Source: Anaerolineaceae bacterium UBA1363 (GTDB lineage Bacteria > Chloroflexota > Anaerolineae > Anaerolineales > Anaerolineaceae). Taken from it: 64,000 nt of DNA. Below, in pieces: positions 7,763 through 15,980 of the stretch. The stretch lies in contig DBRR01000037.1 in NCBI GenBank assembly GCA_002306055.1, positions 6,743 through 70,742 on the forward strand, read 5' to 3'. The first letter of the stretch is position 1; each line of letters begins with the position of its first letter. The notes under the pieces were generated by a model that saw nothing but the letters and a program-made list of their open reading frames with translations, was not told the origin of the DNA and ran no database searches. The position numbers were made by a program, and so were the translations under genes.

Positions 7763-8938
7763 TTATTTATTTGAAAGGATCGCCAGCCCGGGCAATTCAA
7801 TACCTTCGAGCATTTCCAAAGAGGCACCGCCACCTGTTGAGATGTGGGTGATTTTATCGCTTAGCCCGGATTGATTGATGGCAGAAACAGAATCCCCACC
7901 GCCGATAATACTCACGGCTTTGCTCTCAGCCACTTTGCGTGCGATCGCAAATGTGCCTGTGGCAAAACGCGGGAACTCGAACACACCCATCGGTCCATTC
8001 CAGACAATCGTACCTGCATTGGCGATTTCCTTGCCAAAAGTTTCCACGGTTTTGGGACCAATATCCAGGATTCTCCAGCCAGCTGGTACATCGCCCACTG
8101 GCAGGGTTTCCATTTTCGCTTCAGCGTCAAACGCGTCGCCAATTACCATGTCCACCGGCAAGAGCAATTTTCCTTCGGATTTCTCAAGCAGTTCTTTCGC
8201 AGTATCGAGGACCTCATTCTCCACAAGAGAATCAGCCATCTCGTAGCCGAGCGCCTTCAGGAAGGTGTTGGCCATTCCCCCGCCAATCAGGATCTTGTCC
8301 GCTTTCTTGAGCAGGTTGTTGATCACGCCTATCTTGTCCGAGATCTTTGCGCCGCCCAAAATTGCCACGAACGGGCGCTGTGGATTAGCGATTGCGTCAC
8401 CCAGGTATTTGATTTCCTTTTCCATCAGGAAACCTGCTGCTGAGGGCAGCAATTCCGCCACGCCATAGGTTGAAGCATGCGCGCGATGTGCCGAACCAAA
8501 AGCATCATTCACATAGAGATCTGCCAAGGATGCCAGATCGGCTGCCATTTGCGGGTCATTCTTTTCTTCTTCCGCGTAAAAGCGGGTATTTTCGAGCACC
8601 AGAACTTCGCCCGGTTTCAAGGCTTCGGCGGCGGCTTTGGCTATCTCACCGCGGCAATCCTCCGCAAATTTGACTGGTGCAGAGATCAGAGTTGCCAGGT
8701 GATCCGCTACCGGTTTCAGCGAAAACTCAGGGTTGGGTTGACCCTTTGGTCGCCCAAGATGAGACATCAAGATAACTGCTGCTCCATGGTCAAGCAAATA
8801 ATTGATTGTCGGCAGAGCAGAGGTGATGCGGGTATCGTCCTTAATTTTGCCTTCTTTAATCGGCACGTTAAAGTCCACCCGAACTAACACCTTCTTACCA
8901 GCCACGTCCAGATCGGTAACCATTTTCTTGTCAGACAT
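7763..8938 (-). CDS. pgk: Phosphoglycerate kinase
   Basis: This cytosolic enzyme transfers phosphate from 1,3-bisphosphoglycerate to ADP in glycolysis, and works in reverse in gluconeogenesis. The 391-aa length is normal. Visible signatures are VRVDFNVP near the N-terminus, MSHLGRPKG, the ATP-site region WNGPMGVFE and the Gly-rich IIGGGDS near the C-terminus. AAGGAG lies 5 nt before the ATG. It is 81 bp downstream of gap on the same strand, with no terminator between them, so the two probably form a gap-pgk operon ending at the 7712-7747 hairpin. Confidence 0.97.
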   Translation of the reverse strand: MSDKKMVTDLDVAGKKVLVRVDFNVPIKEGKIKDDTRITSALPTINYLLDHGAAVILMSHLGRPKGQPNPEFSLKPVADHLATLISAPVKFAEDCRGEIAKAAAEALKPGEVLVLENTRFYAEEEKNDPQMAADLASLADLYVNDAFGSAHRAHASTYGVAELLPSAAGFLMEKEIKYLGDAIANPQRPFVAILGGAKISDKIGVINNLLKKADKILIGGGMANTFLKALGYEMADSLVENEVLDTAKELLEKSEGKLLLPVDMVIGDAFDAEAKMETLPVGDVPAGWRILDIGPKTVETFGKEIANAGTIVWNGPMGVFEFPRFATGTFAIARKVAESKAVSIIGGGDSVSAINQSGLSDKITHISTGGGASLEMLEGIELPGLAILSNK

Positions 8939-9019
8939 TTTTTCTCCTTGTATGAAAAATGCGCATCACTGTTGTTTGAAACAATGCTGCGCATCCATCG
9001 AATCAGAAAACCTTGAGGT

Positions 9020-10075
9020 TTAGAGTTTTTTTGCAATCATCTTGCCCAGATCAACAGTGCGGCAGCTATAGCCCCATTCATTGTCATACCAGGCCACAAC
9101 CTTCACCAGGTTGCCATTCATGACCATGTTCTTTTCGAGGTCAACAATGGATGAGCGATCATCGCCCTTGAAGTCGCTCGAAACCAGTTGCTGATTGTAA
9201 GCACCAGTGGTCACACCCAGGATGCCCTTCAGTGCTCCTTGAGAAGCTTCGACGAAGGCGGCATTCAGTTCTTCCTTGGTGGTTGGTTTTTCAACCAGGG
9301 CAACAAAGTCAACGATGGAAACGGTTGGGGTTGGAACGCGCAAAGAATAGCCGTCGAACTTGCCTTTGAGCTCAGGAATGACCAGCTCTACAGCCTTGGC
9401 AGCACCGGTGCTGGTGGGGATGATGTTCAGAGCAGCAGCGCGGGAACGGCGTAGTTCTTTCTTATGCCCCTGATCCAGGATAACCTGGTCATTGGTATAG
9501 GAGTGGATGGTGGTCATGACAGCGCTGGTAATGCCATAGCGGTCGTTCACGATCTTGGCGGCAGGTGCCAGGCAGTTGGTGGTGCAGGAAGCATTTGAAA
9601 CGATGTGGTGAATCGCGTTATCGTATTTATCTTCATTCACGCCCAAGACAATTGTCAGATCCTCGCCCTTGGCAGGTGCAGAAATGATGACTTTCTTGGC
9701 TCCAGCGCGCTGGATGTGCGCGTCTGCGCCAATTTTACCTGCAGCAGGGTCGCTCTTGGCATTGGTGAAGATGCCGGTGCATTCAAAAACGATATCCACA
9801 CCGAGATCTTTCCAAGGCAACTTGCCTGGATCTTTTTCGGCAAAAACTTTGATTTCGGCGCCATCGATTACCAGGTTGCCAGCTTCATTGACTTCAACGT
9901 CACCCTTATAGATGCCATAGTTTGAGTCATACTTGAAAAGGTGGGCATTGGTTTGGGGATCAAAGAGATCATTGATCGCTACGATCTCCAAAGTGTCTGA
10001 AGCGTCCTCGAGGATGCGCTTTAAGACCTGACGTCCGATGCGGCCGAAGCCATTGATTGCTACTTTTGTTTTCAT
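9020..10075 (-). CDS. gap: Glyceraldehyde-3-phosphate dehydrogenase, type I
   Basis: It catalyses NAD-dependent oxidation and phosphorylation of glyceraldehyde 3-phosphate. The Rossmann motif NGFGRIGR is at the N-terminus, the catalytic Cys lies in SNASCTTNCLAP, and WYDNEWGYSCR is near the end. At 351 aa it is slightly longer than the usual ~335. CGGAGG precedes the ATG by about 5 nt. It is the first gene of a gap-pgk unit. The upstream region holds a TATAAT -10 box and a perfect 10-bp inverted repeat, a possible regulatory site. Confidence 0.97.
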   Translation of the reverse strand: MKTKVAINGFGRIGRQVLKRILEDASDTLEIVAINDLFDPQTNAHLFKYDSNYGIYKGDVEVNEAGNLVIDGAEIKVFAEKDPGKLPWKDLGVDIVFECTGIFTNAKSDPAAGKIGADAHIQRAGAKKVIISAPAKGEDLTIVLGVNEDKYDNAIHHIVSNASCTTNCLAPAAKIVNDRYGITSAVMTTIHSYTNDQVILDQGHKKELRRSRAAALNIIPTSTGAAKAVELVIPELKGKFDGYSLRVPTPTVSIVDFVALVEKPTTKEELNAAFVEASQGALKGILGVTTGAYNQQLVSSDFKGDDRSSIVDLEKNMVMNGNLVKVVAWYDNEWGYSCRTVDLGKMIAKKL

Positions 10076-10148
10076 ATATCCTCCGATTGAGTGAATTTGG
10101 TTTATTTTTGACTGGCATGCTGCCAGAGTTTTATGTTTAACTTATTTA

Positions 10149-10210
10149 ATTATATCCCATTTATTGCCTCGTTGGCGTTAACTTTATATAACTTTATGTT
10201 TTATATAAAG
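10149..10210 (-). promoter_or_regulatory. gap promoter (-10) and upstream inverted repeat
   Basis: TATAAT lies at 10149-10154 on the minus strand, about 75 bp before the gap start. Upstream of it, at 10182-10210, is a perfect 10-bp inverted repeat (CTTTATATAA / TTATATAAAG, 9-nt spacer). From the -10 position the repeat would span about -40 to -67, a place typical of regulator binding. No convincing -35 box is visible. The repeat could instead be an AT-rich hairpin at the end of the yvcK message. Confidence 0.45.
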
Positions 10211-10283
10211 AGCACAAGTTCCCACCTAATTTGCAGACTCACTAAAGGCTCCTTGACCCGGATGATTATCTCAAAAACCCAGC

Positions 10284-11618
10284 TTAATTCAAAGGTCCTG
10301 TACGCTCTTCATACAAGTTCATGATTGTCTTCGCCAGTTTCCGGGAACTATGCCGCCATGGGTAGAGGTCATCCACCAAGTCCGCTTCGTACACGCGGTA
10401 ATTCTGCTTCAGCTCATCATCCAAGTAGACCCATTGCGCTTTCCCGCCCAAGTCACCATGATAATTCTGGTTACAGATCACTAAATTGAACAGGTGCTTG
10501 CCGATATGCCGGTCAATTTCCCGGGCATGGTCCGATGCATTGAATCCATCCGTTTCACCCTGCTCGGTGGCGATATTACAGATATAGTAAGTTTCCGCGC
10601 GGCTTGCCAGGATGGCATCCGAAATCCCCTTCACCAGCAAGTTCGGCAGCAGACTGGTATACAAGCTGCCCGGACCGATCAGGATCAGATCCGCGTCCAG
10701 GATGGCTGAGGTGGTAGGGGGAAATGCGGGCGATTCTGCCGGATCAAGCCAGACCTTCAGGATCTTGCCAGGATATTGTGTCAGCTCCGCCTCGCCCCTC
10801 ACCTCCACGATCTCCTGAGTTGCCTGATCCTGCACTTCCCCAACCAGTTGGACATTGCTCAAAGTTGAAGGCAGCACCTGACCATTGATCGCCAAAACCC
10901 GGCCGGATTCGGCTACCGCTTCTTCAAAACTGCCGGTGATTTCACTGAGAGCTGTGATGAAGAGGTTCCCCATGGAATGCCCTTCAAGGCCAGCACCCGC
11001 AGTAAAACGATACTGAAAAACCTGTGAAAGCAGCGCTTCATCGCTGCTAAGAGCTGAAAGGCAGTTGCGGATGTCTCCGGGCGGCAGTACCCCCAGGTCG
11101 CGTCTCAGTTCCCCCGATGATCCACCGTCATCAGCGACAGTAACAATAGCCGTGATGTTGTGGGTGTATTCCTTCAGGCCTCGCAGGAGTGCCGCCAGTC
11201 CATGCCCACCGCCAATGACCACAACCTTGATACCTTTTTCGCGTTGACGATAATTCTTGAGCGTATCCCATACAGGTTTGCCATTTTTCTCGAATGGTCG
11301 CAATAATGAGCGGTTCGCTCCCCATATTCCGATCAGGATCATTGCCAGCCCCAATCCGCCGAAGAGCAGGAATCGGATCGGTCTGTCCAAAAAACGCAGG
11401 GAGAGCACAGCCAGGATGGGTATCAAGGCTTCATTCGTGGTGCTGCGATAGTAATCCAAAACCAATACTGCCGCGCCAAGCCCCAGCAGCATTGAACCGA
11501 TGATGGTCAACACCAACCAGCGCTTATAGCCCATACCCGGCGCGAGCCACTTAAATTCCTGCTGGAGGCGAGTGATCAGCCGCTTAAACCAATTGTCTTT
11601 TTTTGCGAGAGTACTCAT
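10284..11618 (-). CDS. yvcK: YvcK/CofD-like protein with N-terminal membrane anchor
   Basis: The protein belongs to the YvcK (gluconeogenesis factor) family, known in Bacillus and mycobacteria to link carbon metabolism to envelope synthesis. The cytosolic domain starts near residue 128 with VVVIGGGHGL and contains VTVADDGGSSGELRRD, LPPGDIRNCLSAL and ILIGPGSLYTSLLPN. Two hydrophobic helices precede it (about residues 31-55 and 75-97), so this version is anchored in the membrane. The frame opens at 11657, but the start at 11618 is preferred. A TTGACG-17 bp-TATTAT promoter ends 7 nt before this ATG and would lie inside the longer frame, implying leaderless translation. It lies directly upstream of gap and pgk. 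Confidence 0.9.
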   Translation of the reverse strand: MSTLAKKDNWFKRLITRLQQEFKWLAPGMGYKRWLVLTIIGSMLLGLGAAVLVLDYYRSTTNEALIPILAVLSLRFLDRPIRFLLFGGLGLAMILIGIWGANRSLLRPFEKNGKPVWDTLKNYRQREKGIKVVVIGGGHGLAALLRGLKEYTHNITAIVTVADDGGSSGELRRDLGVLPPGDIRNCLSALSSDEALLSQVFQYRFTAGAGLEGHSMGNLFITALSEITGSFEEAVAESGRVLAINGQVLPSTLSNVQLVGEVQDQATQEIVEVRGEAELTQYPGKILKVWLDPAESPAFPPTTSAILDADLILIGPGSLYTSLLPNLLVKGISDAILASRAETYYICNIATEQGETDGFNASDHAREIDRHIGKHLFNLVICNQNYHGDLGGKAQWVYLDDELKQNYRVYEADLVDDLYPWRHSSRKLAKTIMNLYEERTGPLN

Positions 11619-11625
11619 TAATCTG

Positions 11626-11654
11626 ATAATAGCAGGATTCCTCGCCATCGTCAA
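11626..11654 (-). promoter_or_regulatory. Promoter of yvcK, apparently leaderless
   Basis: TTGACG (11649-11654) and TATTAT (11626-11631) are separated by exactly 17 bp on the minus strand. Only 7 nt separate the -10 box from the ATG at 11618, so transcription should start at or within a base of the start codon. Confidence 0.75.
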
Positions 11655-11795
11655 CAATTCTCCAACCAGTTTCTACTCATTTTAAACCTGTGTAGCTCTC
11701 AGCTCTTCATGTCAAGCTCTCAGCTCTTCAACGGATTTTACAAGACAATGGTAAAATCAATTAACAAAATTGACTGATTTATTCTAGGAGCGACC

Positions 11796-12389
11796 ATGCC
11801 AGAACAAAAACCTCTTATCGTCATGCGCTCGGGACCCATCCCTGGTTCGAGCTTTTATCTCGAAAAAACTGAAGTGACCCTTGGTCGTGACCTCGCCAAT
11901 GATATTTCGGTTCCAGACCAGGAAATTTCCCGCCGTCACGCGCGTTTTGTTACCCGCACCGACGGTGTGTACATTGAAGACCTCGGTTCCACGAACGGCA
12001 CGTTCCTGAATGGTGTCCGCATCAGTTCACCCCAACGCCTCAATAATGGCGACCTCATCACCCTGGCGGAAGCGACCGTGATGAGCTTCGAATGGCCAGA
12101 CCAGGCCAAGACGCCCACCTACAGCGCCTATCCCGAAGCAGAATCCATTCCAGAGCCTGCCCCCGCGGCTCCACAGGCAGTCTATCAGCCTGCCCAGAAA
12201 CCTGTCCCCCAGCAACCGCTTGCGCCCGAACCCACACCGGAGCTAAAGCCCCGCACTCCCTGGTATTCCAACTTCTTCATTCTGCTGCTAATTGCGATTA
12301 TCATCATCATGGTCATCGTGATCTTCATGCCAACCAGTTGGTGGTGTTTCTTCTCTGCCAACCGAATCCCTGGTTGTCCGGTCAATTAA
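11796..12389 (+). CDS. FHA-domain protein with C-terminal membrane anchor
   Basis: Residues ~20-95 form a forkhead-associated domain that binds phosphothreonine peptides. The motifs VTLGRDLANDISVPD, ISRRHARF and LGSTNGTFLNG are all intact. A Pro/Ala/Gln-rich linker follows (about residues 110-155), then a single hydrophobic helix (about 162-182, rich in Ile) and a short tail with two Cys residues. The FHA domain should be cytosolic and tethered to the membrane. TAGGAG precedes the ATG by 6 nt. No Ser/Thr kinase gene is in the window, so the phosphorylated partner is unknown. Confidence 0.9.
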   Translation: MPEQKPLIVMRSGPIPGSSFYLEKTEVTLGRDLANDISVPDQEISRRHARFVTRTDGVYIEDLGSTNGTFLNGVRISSPQRLNNGDLITLAEATVMSFEWPDQAKTPTYSAYPEAESIPEPAPAAPQAVYQPAQKPVPQQPLAPEPTPELKPRTPWYSNFFILLLIAIIIIMVIVIFMPTSWWCFFSANRIPGCPVN

Positions 12390-12408
12390 ATTGCTTTTGT
12401 TACAAATC

Positions 12409-12437
12409 GCCCGGGTCCTGGTGCCCGGGCTTTTTTT
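12409..12437 (+). terminator. Rho-independent terminator of the FHA gene
   Basis: The 7-bp stem GCCCGGG / CCCGGGC with an 8-nt loop is followed by seven T residues. Confidence 0.9.
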
Positions 12438-12512
12438 ATAAAATAAGGCTTTTTACTTGATGACATATCCTCAAAGGGTTTTTCCCGTCATCTGACGCAT
12501 TCTTGAAAAATG

Positions 12513-12560
12513 GCGCAATTTTGCGCTTTCGCGCTTTTAATCGGATAATTGGGGTATAAT
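12513..12560 (+). promoter_or_regulatory. gyrA promoter region
   Basis: A perfect TATAAT lies at 12555-12560, 46 bp before the gyrA ATG. No good -35 box is found at 16-18 bp. A palindrome GCGCAATTTTGCGC lies at 12513-12526, upstream of the expected -35 position, and may be a binding site. Confidence 0.5.
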
Positions 12561-12606
12561 AATAAGGTTACACGAATATACTAACTAGGCTTGAAAGAAA
12601 GAAAAC

Positions 12607-15273
12607 ATGACCGATCAACCTGAAATTCCCGCTGAAGAACCCGTCGTGAACAACTCTGGCAGCCTTGAGTCTGTCGGCATCGACGAGCAAATGCGCACAG
12701 CTTACCTCGACTATGCCATGAGTGTCATTGTTGCCCGCGCCATCCCTGATGTGCGCGACGGCCTAAAGCCGGTCCACCGGCGCATTCTCTACGCCATGCA
12801 GGACATGGGCATTCGTGCCAACACGCCTTCCAAAAAATCTGCCCGTATCGTCGGTGAAGTTTTGGGTAAATATCATCCCCATGGCGATTCAGCCGTTTAC
12901 GATTCAATGGCGCGCATGGCGCAGGATTTCTCGATGCGCTATCCCCTGATTGATGGGCAGGGCAACTTTGGCTCGATCGATGGTGACTCCCCTGCAGCCA
13001 TGCGCTATACCGAAGCCCGGCTAACCAAAATCGCTGATGAAATTTTGGCGGACCTGGATAAAGACACGGTTGACTTTCTCGACAACTTTGACGGTTCTCT
13101 AAAAGAGCCGGAGGTTCTGCCTGCCCGCCTCCCCAACCTGCTAATGAATGGCTCCAACGGCATCGCGGTCGGCATGGCAACCAACATTCCGCCGCACAAC
13201 CTGCGCGAGTTGGTAGCTGCCCTCAACCTGCTCATTGACCGCTTCGACGAGCTTGATGAGGTTAGCGTTGAAGACCTCATGCAGCTCATTCCCGGACCGG
13301 ACTTCCCCACAGGCGGTATTATCGTCGGCAGTGAGGGCATCCGCCAGGCATACAGCACCGGTCGCGGTCACCTAACAATGCGCGGCGCGGCTACCATTGA
13401 AGAAATTCGTGATGGACGTTTTGCCATCATTATCCACGAAATACCCTATCAGCTCAACAAAACCAGCCTGATTGAACGCATCGCTGCACTTCATCGCGAA
13501 GGACGCCTTGACTCCATCTCGGACATGCGTGATGAATCCGACCGCAATGGTATGCGCATCGTCATCGAGCTTAAACGCGGCACCCAGCCGAAGCGTGTTC
13601 TCAACCAGCTCTACAAATACACCCCGCTTCAGTCAACCTTTGGTGTGCAGCTGCTCGCCCTGGTGGACGCTGAACCCCGCATGCTCACGCTCAAACGCGC
13701 GCTCACGCATTTTCTGGAACATCGCCAGGTCGTCATCACCCGCCGGACACTCTACGAACTCGATAAAGCCAAAAAACGCGCTCATGTTCTGGACGGGCTT
13801 CTGATTGCCATCGCCAACCTCGATGCCGTAATCAAGACCATTCGGGAATCGAAGGACGCTGAAGTCGCCAAATCAAATTTGATGACCCGCTTCAACCTCA
13901 CCGAAATCCAGGCTCAGGCAATCCTCGATATGCAGTTGCGTCGTCTGGCTGCCCTTGAACGCCAGAAAATTGAGGACGAATATAAGGCCCTGCTCGAAAC
14001 TATTGCCGAGCTTGAAGACATCCTTGCCAACCCCCATAAAGTGCTTGAGATCATCCGCACCGACCTCAATGAATTGGCCGAAAAGTATGGCGACGACCGC
14101 CGGACACATATTGTCCCTGATCTCGAAATGGACATCTCAGACGAATCACTCGTCCAGGATGAACCGGTGTTTGTCTCCATTACCGACCGCGGATACATCA
14201 AGCGCGTGTCGGACCAGGCTTACCGCTCCCAGGGCAGAGGCGGTCGCGGTGTGATCGGTCAGAGTATGCGCGGTGAAGATGCTGTCACCTTCTTTGTGCG
14301 TGCCAACACGCTTGGCACCATGCTTTTCTTCACCAACAAGGGCAAGGTCTATTCCGAACGGGTATTTGAACTGCCCGAAGAAGCCCGCCAGGGACGCGGC
14401 ATCCCTCTGGTCAACATCCTCAACCTCGAGCCGGATGAGACCATTACGGCTTTGCTGCCTGTGGAAAGTTTTAGCGATGCTAAATTTTGCGCCCTTGCCA
14501 CCAAACTCGGTCGCATCAAGCGCGTACCCATGTCTGATTTTGAAAGTGTGCGACCATCCGGTCTGATTGCCATCCGTCTCAATGACGGTGACGAATTAGG
14601 TTGGGTCCGCATGACGAGTGGTCAGGATGATCTCCTGCTTGTTACCAGGAAGGGTAAAGCCTTGCGCTTCCACGAAAAGCAGGTCCGCCCCACAGGGCGC
14701 ACGACCATGGGTGTCACCGGCATTACCCTGCGCGGTGATGACCAGGTGGCAGCGCTGGAAGTTGCCGAGCCTGAAGGTTACCTGTTTGTTTTGACCGAAA
14801 AGGGTCAGGGCAAACGCACCAGCCTGGAAGAATACATCCCCAAGACACGCGGCACGCTCGGTGTCACCACGATCAATCAGGACGTGCGCGATTCGGTTGG
14901 AGATATCGCCGAAGCGCGCGTAGTGCTTGATGGCGAGGAAGTCACCATAATTTCGCGCGGTGGGATTGTGCTGCGCACCAAAGTCGCCGAGATCTCAGTT
15001 CAAGGCCGCTCCACGCAAGGGGTTAAGGTTATGGAATTGGGCGAAGGGGATAGCATTGCTGCAATCGCTCGCATTTCCCGGGAGGAAGTGGAACTCTCCG
15101 AACAAACCAATGCCGCATCTGTAGCCGCGGGCGAAGCCGCGCCACGCCGATCAAGGCGAAAAGCTGCTGCGGAGGATGTGGAAGTGGAGCTTGAGTCCAA
15201 AATGGAAATTGTTGAAGAGGAAAACGATTATTCCGAGGACGAAGACGAAGAAGGCAACACTTCAGCAGACTGA
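12607..15273 (+). CDS. gyrA: DNA gyrase subunit A
   Basis: This is the DNA breakage-reunion subunit of the type II topoisomerase that introduces negative supercoils. The catalytic tyrosine is Y134 in AMRYTEARL. The quinolone-determining region reads HPHGDSAVYDS, with Ser95 and Asp99 at the positions equivalent to E. coli S83 and D87, so it is wild type. The C-terminal beta-pinwheel carries a GyrA-box-like QGRGGRG (near residue 541), which favours gyrase over ParC. At 888 aa it has the usual length, and it ends in a strongly acidic tail (EDEDEE). No gyrB is adjacent. Its last 46 bp overlap the 3' end of birA on the opposite strand. Confidence 0.95.
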   Translation: MTDQPEIPAEEPVVNNSGSLESVGIDEQMRTAYLDYAMSVIVARAIPDVRDGLKPVHRRILYAMQDMGIRANTPSKKSARIVGEVLGKYHPHGDSAVYDSMARMAQDFSMRYPLIDGQGNFGSIDGDSPAAMRYTEARLTKIADEILADLDKDTVDFLDNFDGSLKEPEVLPARLPNLLMNGSNGIAVGMATNIPPHNLRELVAALNLLIDRFDELDEVSVEDLMQLIPGPDFPTGGIIVGSEGIRQAYSTGRGHLTMRGAATIEEIRDGRFAIIIHEIPYQLNKTSLIERIAALHREGRLDSISDMRDESDRNGMRIVIELKRGTQPKRVLNQLYKYTPLQSTFGVQLLALVDAEPRMLTLKRALTHFLEHRQVVITRRTLYELDKAKKRAHVLDGLLIAIANLDAVIKTIRESKDAEVAKSNLMTRFNLTEIQAQAILDMQLRRLAALERQKIEDEYKALLETIAELEDILANPHKVLEIIRTDLNELAEKYGDDRRTHIVPDLEMDISDESLVQDEPVFVSITDRGYIKRVSDQAYRSQGRGGRGVIGQSMRGEDAVTFFVRANTLGTMLFFTNKGKVYSERVFELPEEARQGRGIPLVNILNLEPDETITALLPVESFSDAKFCALATKLGRIKRVPMSDFESVRPSGLIAIRLNDGDELGWVRMTSGQDDLLLVTRKGKALRFHEKQVRPTGRTTMGVTGITLRGDDQVAALEVAEPEGYLFVLTEKGQGKRTSLEEYIPKTRGTLGVTTINQDVRDSVGDIAEARVVLDGEEVTIISRGGIVLRTKVAEISVQGRSTQGVKVMELGEGDSIAAIARISREEVELSEQTNAASVAAGEAAPRRSRRKAAAEDVEVELESKMEIVEEENDYSEDEDEEGNTSAD

Positions 15274-15980
15274 AGACTAAATTCTTGACCATCCGCATCC
15301 TCCACCAGGAGGGAACCGTCGGATGAGACACTCAGAAGGCGAAACAATCCTGTTTCGCCTTTATGATTCCTGATGCTTTTCTTCTCCCCTTTGAATGCCA
15401 GGCGCTCATTCCATGCCCGAATAAAGGCATCACTCGGCAACAATTCTCGCAACTCTTGCATGGCCTCCAGGATAGCCCAAAGCCAGGTTTCAGCTTCCAA
15501 ACTGCAGCCGGTTTCGCTCAAAACATCACTAGCCGGATAGTTCATCGCCGCACTTTCTCTGAACGCACCAGGCAGCAGGTTTACCCCCACCCCTACCACG
15601 ACCGTGTTGGCATTCCCAGCCTGCAGGTCAGTTTCTGCCAGTACCCCGCAAATCTTTTTGCCATTTAGCAAGACGTCATTGGGCCATTTCACCTGTGCTT
15701 CTATGCCAGTTATTGCCTTGATCGCCTGAGCCACTGCCAGGGCTCCAAGCGCGGTAAATCGCCCCAATAAGGTTAACTCTTCCTGGTTCGGTCTGAATAA
15801 TACTGAGAAGGTCAATGAACTTTTTGGCTGGCTCTCCCAAGTGTGGTTTCTCTGCCCGCGTCCCTTGGTCTGCTGCTGCGCCCACACCACCAAACCATCC
15901 TCAGCGCCGGACCTGGCTGCTTCCAAAGCGACATCATTCGTGGAGCCCACCTCCCCGAGGTTTTTTAGCTGGAACTTCAC
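15228..15980 (-). CDS. birA: Biotin--[acetyl-CoA-carboxylase] ligase, group I
   Basis: It attaches biotin to carboxylase carrier domains. The catalytic domain begins at the N-terminus with GEVGSTNDVALE; the biotinyl-AMP loop is TKGRGQRNHTW, and the core contains VKWPNDVLLNGKKICGVL. The N-terminal winged helix of regulatory BirA is absent, so it should be an enzyme only. The C-terminal SH3-like part (FRLLSVSSDGSLLVED) is followed by a Ser-rich end. The GTG start overlaps the stop of the histidine kinase gene (GTGA), implying translational coupling. The 3' end overlaps gyrA by 46 bp, tail to tail. Confidence 0.92.
   Translation of the reverse strand: MKFQLKNLGEVGSTNDVALEAARSGAEDGLVVWAQQQTKGRGQRNHTWESQPKSSLTFSVLFRPNQEELTLLGRFTALGALAVAQAIKAITGIEAQVKWPNDVLLNGKKICGVLAETDLQAGNANTVVVGVGVNLLPGAFRESAAMNYPASDVLSETGCSLEAETWLWAILEAMQELRELLPSDAFIRAWNERLAFKGEKKSIRNHKGETGLFRLLSVSSDGSLLVEDADGQEFSLQSAEVLPSSSSSSE

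Noticed and set aside
12607..15273. Alternative assignment of gyrA as parC
   Set aside because: A GyrA-box-like QGRGGRG and the full-length C-terminal pinwheel favour gyrase.
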